A stretch of DNA of 64,000 nucleotides from the NCBI GenBank assembly GCA_017305535.1, contig JAFKKN010000011.1:157386-221385 (forward strand), written 5' to 3'. Positions 40,525-49,606 of the stretch are shown piece after piece (position 1 is the stretch's first letter; the number at the start of each line of letters is the position of its first letter). The translations under genes were made by a program, and so were the position numbers. Origin of the DNA: Hyphomicrobiales bacterium. Lineage in GTDB: Bacteria > Pseudomonadota > Alphaproteobacteria > Rhizobiales > Xanthobacteraceae. The notes beneath the pieces were generated by a model. The model did not search any database, had not been told where the DNA came from, and saw nothing but the letters and a program-made list of their open reading frames with translations.

Positions 40525-42147
40525 ATGGCTGTCATTGAATCGACCATCGCGACCGGTAGCGCCGGTTTCAAGGCCAACCGCGACGGCATGTTGGCGCTGA
40601 TCACGCGGATGCGGATGCTGGAGGAGCGCAGCCGCGCCAAGTCCGCCGCCGCCAAGGAGCGTTTCCACAAACGCCACCAATTGCTGCCGCGCGAGCGCGT
40701 GGCGCTGGTGCTCGATCCCGGCGCGCCGTTTCTCGAACTCTCGACACTCGCCGGCTACATGTTCGATGTGCCGGACCCCGACAAGAGCGCGCCGGGCGGC
40801 GGGCTTGTCGCCGGCATCGGCTTCGTCTCCGGCATCCGCTGCATGGTCAGCGCCAACGACGCCGGCATCGATGCCGGTGCGTTGCAACCCTATGGCCTCG
40901 ACAAAACCTTGCGAGTGCAGGAACTGGCGCTGGAGAACCGGCTGCCCTACGTGCAACTGGTGGAGAGCGCCGGCGCGAATCTGCTGCGCTACCGCGTCGA
41001 GGATTTCGTGCGCGGCGGTAACATTTTTCGCAATCTGGCGCGACTGTCGGCGGCGGGATTGCCGGTGGTCACCGTCACGCACGGCTCGTCGACCGCGGGC
41101 GGGGCGTACCAGACCGGATTGTCGGACTACATCGTCATGGTGCGCGGCCGCACGCGCGCGTTCCTCGCCGGGCCGCCGTTGCTGAAGGCCGCGACCGGGG
41201 AAATCGCGACCGAAGAAGAGCTCGGCGGCGCGGTGATGCACACCAGCGTCTCCGGTCTTGGCGATTATCTCGCGGAAGACGATCGCGACGCCTTGCGCAT
41301 TGCGCGCGACATCATGGCCGGGCTCGACTGGGATCGACCGCAGGCGGACGCGAAACGCATCGAGGCGCGGCCGCCGCGCTACGATGCCGAGGAATTGCTC
41401 GGCATCATGCCGATGGATCACAAGCGTCCCGTCGATATGCGGCAGGCCATCGCGCGCTTCGTCGACGATTCTGATTTCGTCGAGTTCGGCCCGGACTACG
41501 GCCCGGCAACGATATGCGGGCAGGCGCGCATCGAAGGCCATGCGATCGGCATCATCACCAACAACGGGCCGCTCGATCCGGCCGGCGCCAACAAGGCGAC
41601 GCACTTCATTCAGGCATGCTGCCAGTCGCAGACGCCGCTGCTCTATCTCAACAACACCACCGGCTACATGGTCGGCAAGGCCTATGAAGAAGCCGGCATG
41701 ATCAAGCATGGCTCGAAGATGATTCAGGCGGTGACCAGCGCCACCGTGCCGCAGATCACCATCTATTGCGGCGCGTCGTTCGGGGCCGGCAATTACGGCA
41801 TGTGCGGGCGCGGCTTCCATCCGCGTTTCTGCTTCTCGTGGCCCAACGCCAAGACGGCGGTGATGGGCGGCGAGCAGGCGGCGGAAACCATGGCGATCGT
41901 CACCGAGGCCGCCGCTGCCCGCAAGGGCGCGCCGGTGGAACGCGACAAGATCGATGCCATGAAGGCGAAGATCACCGCGGTGTTCGACGGTCAGATGGAT
42001 GTGTTCTCCACCAGCGCCCGCGTGCTCGACGACGGCGTGATCGATCCGCGCGACACCCGCGCGGTGCTGGCCGAGGTGATGGCGATCTGCCGCGAGGGTG
42101 ATGCGCGAACGCCGCATCGCATGCAGTTCTCGGTGGCGCGGCCATGA
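40525..42147 (+). CDS. Acyl-CoA carboxylase beta subunit, second set
   Basis: Carboxyltransferase subunit of 540 residues, with GGAGAATTAGCG before the ATG. The N-terminal KRHQLLPRERVALVLDPGA and the STAGGAYQTGLSDYIVMVRG and AGPPLLKAATGE segments put it in the methylcrotonyl/geranyl-CoA carboxylase group. Unlike the set at 16.8-18.4 kb, it lacks the GGTYY and SGGANLP segments, which read DAGIDAGALQPYG and ESAGANLLRYR instead. It overlaps the alpha-subunit gene by four bases. A substrate different from the first carboxylase is expected; geranyl-CoA-like or other branched enoyl-CoA is possible. Confidence 0.87.
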   Translation: MAVIESTIATGSAGFKANRDGMLALITRMRMLEERSRAKSAAAKERFHKRHQLLPRERVALVLDPGAPFLELSTLAGYMFDVPDPDKSAPGGGLVAGIGFVSGIRCMVSANDAGIDAGALQPYGLDKTLRVQELALENRLPYVQLVESAGANLLRYRVEDFVRGGNIFRNLARLSAAGLPVVTVTHGSSTAGGAYQTGLSDYIVMVRGRTRAFLAGPPLLKAATGEIATEEELGGAVMHTSVSGLGDYLAEDDRDALRIARDIMAGLDWDRPQADAKRIEARPPRYDAEELLGIMPMDHKRPVDMRQAIARFVDDSDFVEFGPDYGPATICGQARIEGHAIGIITNNGPLDPAGANKATHFIQACCQSQTPLLYLNNTTGYMVGKAYEEAGMIKHGSKMIQAVTSATVPQITIYCGASFGAGNYGMCGRGFHPRFCFSWPNAKTAVMGGEQAAETMAIVTEAAAARKGAPVERDKIDAMKAKITAVFDGQMDVFSTSARVLDDGVIDPRDTRAVLAEVMAICREGDARTPHRMQFSVARP

Positions 42148-44132
42148 TCGGAGACGCAATCGTGAAGCTCACCCCGTTCCGCAAAATCCTTGTCGCCAAT
42201 CGCGGCGAGATCGCGCTGCGCGTGATGCGCACCGCGCGCCGCCTCGGCTTCGCGACGGTTGCGGTCTATTCCGATGCCGACGCCGATGCAGCCCATGTTC
42301 GTGCCGCCGATCAGGCGGTGCGGATCGGTGAGCCGCTGCCGGCGCAATCCTATCTGCGCATCGATGCCATCATCGCGGCGGCGAAAGCGACCGGTGCCGA
42401 TGCCGTGCATCCGGGTTATGGTTTCCTCGCCGAGAACGAGGATTTCGCCGCTGCATGTCGTGACGCTGGCCTCGTGTTCATCGGGCCGTCGCCGCAAGCC
42501 ATCGAATCGATGGGTAACAAGGCCGGCGCCAAGGCGATCATGCAAAAGGCCGGTGTGCCTTGCGTTCCCGGCTATCAGGGCGAGGACCAGTCCGACGCCA
42601 CCATGGCGGCCGAGGCTGCGCGCATCGGCTTCCCGGTGATGATCAAAGCGGTCGCAGGTGGTGGCGGGCGCGGAATGCGGCTGGTCGAAAGCGTGGAGGC
42701 GTTTCCGGATCATCTGCGCAGCGCGCGCTCCGAGGCGCAGGGGGCGTTCGGCGATCCCACCGTTATTCTCGAGCGCGCCATCGTCGAGCCACGCCACATC
42801 GAGATTCAGGTGTTCGGCGACCGCTACGGCAACGGCATCCATCTCGGCGAACGCGATTGCTCGGTGCAGCGCCGCCACCAGAAGGTGATCGAGGAAGCGC
42901 CGTCGCCGGCAGTGACACCGGAGTTGCGCGCGCGCATGGGCGATATCGCGGTGAAGGCGGTCAAAGCCATCGGTTACGAGGGCGCGGGCACGCTGGAGTT
43001 CCTGCTCGATAGCGCGGGCAACTTCTACTTCATGGAGATGAACACGCGACTGCAAGTCGAGCACCCGGTGACCGAAGCCATCACCGGCCTCGATCTGGTC
43101 GAGTTGCAACTGCGCATCGCCGGCGGCGAGCCGCTGACGTTCAAACAGGAGGACGTCCGTTTCTCCGGCCATGCCATCGAGGTACGGCTGTGTTCGGAGG
43201 ATGCCCGCCATGGCTTCATGCCGCAGTCGGGCCGCATGCTGGAATGGCAGCCGGCGGCGCATCTGCGCGTCGAGCATGCGCTGCACTCGGGCATCGAGAT
43301 CCCGCCGTTCTACGATTCCATGATCGCCAAGGTGATCGCCCACGGCGCAACGCGTGACGAGGCGCGGCGTCGGCTGATCCACGGGCTCGAGCAGACGGTG
43401 GCGTTCGGCGTTACCACCAATCAGGAGTTTTTGACCTCGTGCCTGCGCAATGAGGTGTTCGCCAAAGGCGGTGCGACCACCGCCTTCATCGGGCAACACG
43501 GCGACGAGTTGCTGGCGCGGGCTCCTGCCGCCGGGATCGCCAATGACCTGTTGGCGGCGCTGCTGCTCTATGTCACCGATCCGCACGCCGCGCCGTGGCG
43601 CGCCGGCCGTTCGCTGGCGACAACTTTTCCGATGCTGATGAGCTTCGCCATCGATAGCGAGGCCTGTGAGATCGAGATCGCGCGAACCCGCGAAGGCGAC
43701 TACGCGATCGGTTCGAACGGGGAGGGCCGCCGCATCGCCATCGCCGCTCTCGACGGCGGGACCATCCGCGTCAAGGCCGATGGCCTGACCGAGAGCGTGC
43801 GCTATCGCCGTGACGGTGGCCACCTTTATATTCTGCGCGACGGTGCGGTGCTGGCGGTTCGCGATCTCACCCGCGCCGCGCCGGAGCGCGCGGTGGCGGG
43901 CGGCGGCGACGGCAAGTTGCGCGCCGCGCTCAATGGTCGCGTGGTGGCGGTGCTGGTCATGCCCGGTGATGCGGTCAAGGCCGGGCAGCCGGTGGCGACG
44001 TTGGAGGCCATGAAGATGGAGCACGTGCATGTCGCGCCGGTTTCGGGCATCATCGCGGAACTCGGCGTCACCGAGGGCGAACAGGTCACCACAGGCCACA
44101 TCGTCGCGGTGATCGATCCGGCGAAAGATTGA
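42144..44132 (+). CDS. Acyl-CoA carboxylase alpha subunit (biotin carboxylase + BCCP), second set
   Basis: Biotin-containing alpha subunit of 662 residues, starting at an ATGA overlap with the beta gene. FRKILVANRGEIALRVMRTA begins the biotin carboxylase domain, VAGGGGRGMR is the ATP loop, and EMNTRLQVEHPVTEAITG follows near residue 300. The C-terminal biotin site is LEAMKMEHVHV. It may start internally at an ATG-less Lys-Leu, but the coupled ATG is preferred. It must pair with the beta subunit encoded beside it. The window thus holds two complete acyl-CoA carboxylases. Confidence 0.92.
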   Translation: MIGDAIVKLTPFRKILVANRGEIALRVMRTARRLGFATVAVYSDADADAAHVRAADQAVRIGEPLPAQSYLRIDAIIAAAKATGADAVHPGYGFLAENEDFAAACRDAGLVFIGPSPQAIESMGNKAGAKAIMQKAGVPCVPGYQGEDQSDATMAAEAARIGFPVMIKAVAGGGGRGMRLVESVEAFPDHLRSARSEAQGAFGDPTVILERAIVEPRHIEIQVFGDRYGNGIHLGERDCSVQRRHQKVIEEAPSPAVTPELRARMGDIAVKAVKAIGYEGAGTLEFLLDSAGNFYFMEMNTRLQVEHPVTEAITGLDLVELQLRIAGGEPLTFKQEDVRFSGHAIEVRLCSEDARHGFMPQSGRMLEWQPAAHLRVEHALHSGIEIPPFYDSMIAKVIAHGATRDEARRRLIHGLEQTVAFGVTTNQEFLTSCLRNEVFAKGGATTAFIGQHGDELLARAPAAGIANDLLAALLLYVTDPHAAPWRAGRSLATTFPMLMSFAIDSEACEIEIARTREGDYAIGSNGEGRRIAIAALDGGTIRVKADGLTESVRYRRDGGHLYILRDGAVLAVRDLTRAAPERAVAGGGDGKLRAALNGRVVAVLVMPGDAVKAGQPVATLEAMKMEHVHVAPVSGIIAELGVTEGEQVTTGHIVAVIDPAKD

Positions 44133-44157
44133 CCGAAAACCAGGGACACAACGGACG

Positions 44158-44943
44158 ATGGCGGACAATTCGAGCGTACTACAGGAAAAGCGCGGGCAGG
44201 CCCTCTGGATCACCATCAATCGGCCTGAGAAGCGCAACGCGCTCAACGCCGAGGTGATCGCCGGTATCGCGCGCGGCTATCGCGAGGCGCATGACGATCC
44301 CGCCATCCGCGTCATCGTGCTGACCGGAGCGGGCGACAAGGCATTCTGCGCCGGCGCCGATCTGGCGAACACCGGCGGCGCCTTCGCGGCAATGGATTTC
44401 GCCAAGCCCAACGTCGATTACGCCGACCTGTTGCGGCTGACGCAGAGCGCCACCAAGCCGTCGATCGCGCGCATCAACGGGGTCTGCATGGCTGGCGGTA
44501 TGGGCCTCTTGTGCATGACCGACATGGCGGTGGCGACGGAGACGGCGATCTTCGGCCTGCCGGAGGTCAAGGTCGGTGTATTCCCGATGCAGGTGATGAG
44601 TCTGCTGCAATCGCTGGCGCCGCGTCGGCTGATCAACGAATGGTCGCTGACCGGCGAGCCGTTCGATGTCCACGCCGCGCAGGCGGCCGGCCTCGTCAAT
44701 CACATCGCGCCGGTCGGTGAACTCGACGCGAAGGTGGACTGGCTGATCGGCCGCCTCACCGACAAGTCGCCGACCGCGATCCGTCGTGGCAAGTACGCCA
44801 TGCGCGCCATCGCCGCGATGTCGTTCGACGAGGCGATCGCCTATACCGAAAGCCAGATCGCGCTGTTGGCGATGACCGAGGACGCCAAGGAAGGTCTGAA
44901 AGCCTTCGGCGAAAAGCGCAAGCCTTCCTGGCCGGGGCGGTAA
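44158..44943 (+). CDS. Enoyl-CoA hydratase/isomerase family protein
   Basis: Crotonase of 261 residues, 25 bases after the carboxylase alpha gene. Oxyanion segments are KAFCAGADLANTGG and NGVCMAGGMGLLCMTD. Both classical glutamates are present (FGLPEVKVGVFP and LINEWSLTGE), and the C-terminus reads GLKAFGEKRKPSW. It is the probable hydratase for the product of the second carboxylase, mirroring the order of the first carboxylase operon. Confidence 0.9.
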   Translation: MADNSSVLQEKRGQALWITINRPEKRNALNAEVIAGIARGYREAHDDPAIRVIVLTGAGDKAFCAGADLANTGGAFAAMDFAKPNVDYADLLRLTQSATKPSIARINGVCMAGGMGLLCMTDMAVATETAIFGLPEVKVGVFPMQVMSLLQSLAPRRLINEWSLTGEPFDVHAAQAAGLVNHIAPVGELDAKVDWLIGRLTDKSPTAIRRGKYAMRAIAAMSFDEAIAYTESQIALLAMTEDAKEGLKAFGEKRKPSWPGR

Positions 44944-44961
44944 AATAAGATGAATTAGGAT

Positions 44962-45044
44962 CGTCATTGCGAGCAAAGCGAAGCAATCCAGTTCTTGACT
45001 TGAGATATGGATTGCCTCGTCGCTTACGCTCACTTGCAGTGACG
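44962..45044. repeat. cgtcattgcgag-type intergenic repeat, copy 4
   Basis: An 83-base element starting cgtcattgcgagcaaagcg and ending cacttgcagtgacg, with gcaatccag and atggattgc inner arms. It separates two genes on the same strand and fills over half of their 157-base gap, so the downstream ligase may have its own promoter or depend on read-through. Confidence 0.7.
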
Positions 45045-45100
45045 GGCAGCGGATACGGGTGATCAAAGCTCAACGAACAAAAATACAGCGGGAGGTTGCG

Positions 45101-46645
45101 ATGTTGATGACGGAGCTGGTGCGCCGCGGCGCGATCTATTACGGGCCGCGAACGGCGGTGATGTACGGCAACGACAAGCTGACCTTTACGCAGGTGGACC
45201 AGCTTTCCAACCAGATCGCCAATGTCTTCATCAATGACCTCGGGCTTGCGGTCGGCACCCGCGTCGCGCTGCTGCTGAACAATTCGGTGTTCACCATCCC
45301 GGTGGACTTCGGATTTGCCAAGGCACGGCTGTCGCGCGTGCCGCTCAATTCGCGGCTGTCGGCGGCGGAGCACCAGCAGATGCTGGAAAGCGCCGGCGTC
45401 AACGTTCTACTGCACGGCGCGGACCTTGCCGACCGCGCGCGCGAGTTGACGCAGGCGGTTGCGGGGCTTCGTACCATCAGCATCGGCGATGCCGCGAGCG
45501 CGAACGATCTTCAGGCGCTGGCGAAGGCCCAGCCGGCGTCGCCGCCGGCGCGCAAGCCGGAAGCCGACGACATCGTCATCACCACCTTCACCTCCGGCAC
45601 CACAGGCAAGCTGAAGGCGGTGGAGCATACCCAGGCAAGCTGGGCCGCGATGACGCTGAACATCCTCGAAAATCACGACGTGCGCGAAGGCGACATCATG
45701 TTGCACGCCGCTTCGATGATCCACGCCAGCGGCTGCTTTGTGCTGCCATACTGGATCAGGGGCGGCACGGCAGCGGTGCTGCCGGGCTTTACGCCGGCGT
45801 CCTACATCGACGCGGTCGAGCGTTGGAAGCCGACCGCGCTCAACATGGTGCCGACCATGCTCGGCATGCTGATGGACCAGCCCGGCATCGCCGAAGCGGA
45901 TTTCAGTTCGGTGCGTTCGATCATTTACGGCGCGTCGCCGATGCCGCGCCCGACCATCGACCGCGCCCTGAAATTGTGGGGCCCGCGCTTCCTGCAATAT
46001 TACGGGCAGACCGAGGCGCCGGTGTTCATCACCCATCTCACCAAACAAGATCACGTCGGCCCCGGCGCGGAGCAGCGCCTTGCGGCCTGCGGGCGACCGA
46101 GCATCGATTGCGAAATCCGCCTTGTCGACGAGGACGGCAACGAAGTCGCGCAAGGCGAGGTCGGCGAGATCGCGCTGCGCGCGCCGTTCATGATGCGCGG
46201 CTATTTCGACGCGCCGGAACTGAACGCGCAGATGGCGCTGCCCGGCGGCTTCATCCGCACCCGCGACGTCGGCCGCTTCGACGACGACGGCTATCTCTAT
46301 CTGGTGGATCGCACCTCCGACATGATCGTCACCGGCGGCTACAACGTTTATCCGCGCGAAGTCGAGGACGCGCTCGCCGCGCATCCGGCGGTGCGGGAGG
46401 TGGTGGTGGTCGGCATTCCGGACGACAAGTGGGGGGAGGCGGTCGCCGCCTTCGTGGCGCTACGTGCCGATCAAGAGGCCGACGATGCCATGCTGATGGC
46501 ATTCGCCCGCGAGCGTTTGGCCGGCTACAAGGTGCCGAAGTCGGTGCACTTCATCGACGAAGTGCCGAAGAGCCCGGTCGGCAAGCTCCTGCGCCGTGCG
46601 GTGCGTGATCCGTTCTGGAAAGGCCGCGACCGGCGGATCGGGTAG
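45101..46645 (+). CDS. AMP-dependent acyl-CoA synthetase
   Basis: CoA ligase of 514 residues from the ATG at 45101, preceded by GGGAGGTTGCG; the earlier in-frame GTG lies in the repeat-bearing gap. TFTSGTTGKLKAVEHTQ is the adenylation loop, FIRTRDVGRFDDDGYLYLVD and MIVTGGYNVYPREVEDAL the hinge, and KSPVGKLLRRAVR the C-terminal Lys motif. It is the fifth CoA ligase in the window and the last gene of the second catabolic block. Its substrate is unknown. Confidence 0.9.
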   Translation: MLMTELVRRGAIYYGPRTAVMYGNDKLTFTQVDQLSNQIANVFINDLGLAVGTRVALLLNNSVFTIPVDFGFAKARLSRVPLNSRLSAAEHQQMLESAGVNVLLHGADLADRARELTQAVAGLRTISIGDAASANDLQALAKAQPASPPARKPEADDIVITTFTSGTTGKLKAVEHTQASWAAMTLNILENHDVREGDIMLHAASMIHASGCFVLPYWIRGGTAAVLPGFTPASYIDAVERWKPTALNMVPTMLGMLMDQPGIAEADFSSVRSIIYGASPMPRPTIDRALKLWGPRFLQYYGQTEAPVFITHLTKQDHVGPGAEQRLAACGRPSIDCEIRLVDEDGNEVAQGEVGEIALRAPFMMRGYFDAPELNAQMALPGGFIRTRDVGRFDDDGYLYLVDRTSDMIVTGGYNVYPREVEDALAAHPAVREVVVVGIPDDKWGEAVAAFVALRADQEADDAMLMAFARERLAGYKVPKSVHFIDEVPKSPVGKLLRRAVRDPFWKGRDRRIG

Positions 46646-46739
46646 CGATGGCGTCCGGCCAATTCGGTCCGCTGGTGAGAGGCTCTGGAGGCAATCGGGG
46701 CGCCTCTTGAGCGAGCCGTCATCGGAATATTGAGACGTC

Positions 46740-47624
46740 CTAACTCGCGCGTCTGCGATATTCCGCGGGTGTGCAGTCGAGATGTTGGCGGAACACCCGG
46801 TTGAGGTGGCTCTGGTCGGCGAAGCCGCTGGCGAGCGCAATCTCCTTGAGCGCCAGATTACCTTTCCGCAGATGCCGGCAGGCCTGTTCGACTTTTCGCG
46901 TCAAGACGAAGGCGTGCGGGCGCATCCCGTAATGCGCGTTGAACTTGCGTGCGAACTGGACCGGCGTGCAACCGCACAGTGTCGCAAGTTCATCGAGCGT
47001 GATGTTGCGAGTAATGTTCTGCGCGATGTAATCCTCGATCAAGCGGGCATGGGTCGGCCGAAATCGTCCATGCGCGGACGGCATCTTGAATTGCACCGAC
47101 GCATACTTCCGCAGGATGTGCACGCTCGCCTGAAGCGATAGCGCATCGTAGCAGAGCCGCCCGCCCGGACCGCCGGCGGCAACCTCGTGCACCATCTGGT
47201 CATTGATCCAGTTCAGAACCGGATCGTCGATGCCGAGCAGGTCGTGCAGCTCGACCGCCTGAATGTCATTGTCGAACGTTTCGCTCGCGGTCTTCAGCAT
47301 GAAGGCCGGCGAGATGTAGAAGTGGCTGACCTCGATGTCGTTCCCCCAGCGCCAGTGCGAAGGTTCGGCGCGGGTCAATAGCGTCGTGATGCCGTGACCG
47401 ACATGTTCCCGCTTCCATGCGCCGGTGACACGGCGATTCATCGCGGTGACGCCATGTCGATAAATGACGACGAGGAAATTGTCGGTCGGCGGAACGTAGA
47501 TGTCGGAGGGTTTGTAACCAAACACTCTCATGCGGAATTCGGATCGGCCGACCGGCGTGCTGTCCAGCCGCAGTTCGCCCGGCGCATATTGCGGCAGTTC
47601 ATCGACCGTAATGCAACTGGTCAT
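46740..47624 (-). CDS. AraC-family transcriptional regulator
   Basis: AraC-type regulator of 294 residues. The N-terminal sensing domain (about 1-190) is unassigned. The C-terminal domain has ITLDELATLCGCTPVQFARK and LALKEIALASGFADQSHLNR as its two helix-turn-helix units and ends RQHLDCTPAEYRR. It is transcribed away from the first Baeyer-Villiger monooxygenase gene with a 298-base gap between them, and probably controls the monooxygenase-hydrolase genes in response to their substrate. Confidence 0.88.
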   Translation of the reverse strand: MTSCITVDELPQYAPGELRLDSTPVGRSEFRMRVFGYKPSDIYVPPTDNFLVVIYRHGVTAMNRRVTGAWKREHVGHGITTLLTRAEPSHWRWGNDIEVSHFYISPAFMLKTASETFDNDIQAVELHDLLGIDDPVLNWINDQMVHEVAAGGPGGRLCYDALSLQASVHILRKYASVQFKMPSAHGRFRPTHARLIEDYIAQNITRNITLDELATLCGCTPVQFARKFNAHYGMRPHAFVLTRKVEQACRHLRKGNLALKEIALASGFADQSHLNRVFRQHLDCTPAEYRRRAS

Positions 47625-47922
47625 GGCGTAGCCTCCCGATGGTTGGCGGCCAGTTCGACGGCTCTTTTCCTGATCAGTTCACGTTAGTCAGGCAGCATAC
47701 GGCGCTTTCCGCCGCCGCCCAGCGGTCCTTAGGTACTAGGCCGCTTTCCGCGCTCCGGTCGCATTCCGTTCAAAGCAAAGTCTGTTTCATCCAAGCCCGC
47801 GGATCGTCGCGGCAGCTAGGTTCCGCTGCATTCGGTTGGATCGTCAACGACATCCGCCGCACCTCCGATCCAAATCGGATCGCGTGGTTGCGGCCTAAAA
47901 ACACAGCATATCGGAGAGAAAC
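47625..47922. other. Divergent intergenic region between AraC regulator and monooxygenase
   Basis: This 298-base gap should contain both promoters and the AraC target. I see no CTAAC-N4-GTTAG site and no clear inverted repeat. CGGAGAGAAAC just before 47923 is the ribosome site of the monooxygenase. Confidence 0.5.
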
Positions 47923-49575
47923 ATGGCTCAAGCTGACATCAAATCCGAGGTATCGAACGGACAGAACACGACGAAGCTCGACGCGGTCGTGATCGGCGCT
48001 GGTATCGCGGGATTGTATCAATTGCATCGGATGCGGGAACTCGGCCTGAAGGCACGTGCCTTCGAGGCGGGGTCCGGCGTCGGTGGAACCTGGTACTGGA
48101 ATCGCTATCCCGGCGCGCGCTTCGACTCGCAGGTCGAGGTGTATCAGTATTGGTTCTCGGAAGATCTGTACAAGGCGTGGAAGCCGAGCGAACGCTTCCC
48201 GGCACAGCCTGAAACCGAGCGATGGTTGAACTTCGTCGCCGATCGCCTCGACCTCAAGAAAGACATCCAGTTCGATACCCGGATCGAATCCGCGACCTAT
48301 CGCGAGAAAGACGGTCGCTGGGATGTGGTGACCTCCGATGGCGAGCACATCGATACGCAGTACCTGCTGGCGTGCTGCGGCATGCTGTCGGCGCCGCTGA
48401 ACGATCGCTTTCCGGGGCAGTCGACATTCAAGGGCGTCATCACCCACACCGGCCTCTGGCCCAAGGAAGGTGTCGATCTCAAGGGCAAGCGCGTCGCGGT
48501 GGTTGGCACCGGGGCGACCGGCATTCAGGTGATCCAGACCATCGCGCCGGATGTCGGCTCAATGAAAGTGTTCGTGCGCACGCCGCAATATGTCGTGCCG
48601 ATGAGAAATCCGAAATACTCGCAGGCCGATTGGGATCGCTACGGCGAACAATTCCACCAACTCAAGAAGCGGGTCCGTACGACGTTCGCCGGCTTTGACT
48701 ACGATTTCGAGAACAGGCCGTGGGCCGAATTGTCGTCCGACGAGCGCACCGAGGTGCTGGAGAAGTTCTGGAACGACGGATCGCTCTCGATGTGGCTGGC
48801 GACCTTCCCGGAAATGTTCTTCGATGAATCGGTCAGCGATGTCGTTTCGGAGTTCGTTCGTGGCAAGCTGAAGGCGCGCCTGAACAACGATCCGAAGCTG
48901 TGCGACATCCTGATTCCGGCGAAGAACGATTACGGGTTCGGAACGCACCGGGTGCCGCTTGAGAACAAGTATCTCGAAGTCTATTTGCAGGACAACGTCG
49001 AGGCGGTGAACTGCCGCGAGACGCCGATCGAGCGCATCGTTCCAGAAGGGATCCAGACGTCCGACGGCAAGGTGCATGAGGTCGATGTGATCGTTCTGGC
49101 GGTCGGTTTCGATGCAGGCTCCGGCGCGCTCAGCCGCATCGATATTCGCGGTCGCGATGGGCGTTCGTTGAAGGAGCGCTGGAGCGAGGAAATTCGCACC
49201 GCGATGGGCTTACAGGTGCATGGCTATCCAAATCTGTTCACCACCGGAGCACCGCTCGCGCCATCGGCGGCACTGTGCAACATGACGACCTGCCTGCAAC
49301 AGCAGGTGGACTGGATCACCGATTGCATCGCCTATGCGCGAAAGAGCGGCAAGAACGTCGTCGAGGCGACGAAGGAGTTCGAGGATAACTGGGTGAAGCA
49401 CCACGACGATACCGCGGCCGCGACTCTCGTTGTCAAAACCGACTCCTGGTACATGGGCTCGAATGTCGACGGCAAGCCGCGGCGTCTGTTGTCCTACATT
49501 GGTGGTGTCGGCAACTACAACCAACAGTGCGATGATCTGGCAGCCAATGGCTACCAGGGTTTCGCGATGACCTGA
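47923..49575 (+). CDS. Baeyer-Villiger / flavin-containing monooxygenase 1
   Basis: FAD/NADPH monooxygenase of 550 residues. FAD Rossmann motif GAGIAG at residues 25-30, GVGGTWYWNRYPGARFD at 52-68, and the Baeyer-Villiger fingerprint F-x-G-x3-H-T-x2-W-P at 169-180 (FKGVITHTGLWP). NADPH motif GTGATG is at 195-200. Type I Baeyer-Villiger enzymes insert oxygen next to a ketone to give an ester or lactone. The downstream gene encodes a MetX-like hydrolase that could open or transfer that ester. The substrate, cyclic or linear ketone, cannot be told from sequence. Confidence 0.92.
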   Translation: MAQADIKSEVSNGQNTTKLDAVVIGAGIAGLYQLHRMRELGLKARAFEAGSGVGGTWYWNRYPGARFDSQVEVYQYWFSEDLYKAWKPSERFPAQPETERWLNFVADRLDLKKDIQFDTRIESATYREKDGRWDVVTSDGEHIDTQYLLACCGMLSAPLNDRFPGQSTFKGVITHTGLWPKEGVDLKGKRVAVVGTGATGIQVIQTIAPDVGSMKVFVRTPQYVVPMRNPKYSQADWDRYGEQFHQLKKRVRTTFAGFDYDFENRPWAELSSDERTEVLEKFWNDGSLSMWLATFPEMFFDESVSDVVSEFVRGKLKARLNNDPKLCDILIPAKNDYGFGTHRVPLENKYLEVYLQDNVEAVNCRETPIERIVPEGIQTSDGKVHEVDVIVLAVGFDAGSGALSRIDIRGRDGRSLKERWSEEIRTAMGLQVHGYPNLFTTGAPLAPSAALCNMTTCLQQQVDWITDCIAYARKSGKNVVEATKEFEDNWVKHHDDTAAATLVVKTDSWYMGSNVDGKPRRLLSYIGGVGNYNQQCDDLAANGYQGFAMT

Positions 49576-49606
49576 TTGCAACAGCAACGATGGAAGGAAA
49601 CGGCAC

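Noticed and set aside
38848..42159. A 1103-codon open frame on the minus strand
   Set aside because: It is antisense to the CoA ligase and carboxylase beta genes, which have full family motifs. No domain is recognisable in the antisense product.
41991..44246. A 751-codon minus-strand open frame
   Set aside because: Shadow of the carboxylase alpha gene, with low-complexity Arg/His/Asp-rich translation and no start signal.
24116..45044. Intergenic repeats as a CRISPR array
   Set aside because: The copies are scattered over 20 kb, palindromic, and not separated by regular spacers; no cas gene is present.
46677..46708. GAGAGGC / GCCTCTT inverted repeat after the CoA ligase as a terminator
   Set aside because: The arms are only about six bases with an 18-base loop and no T-run, which is too weak to report.
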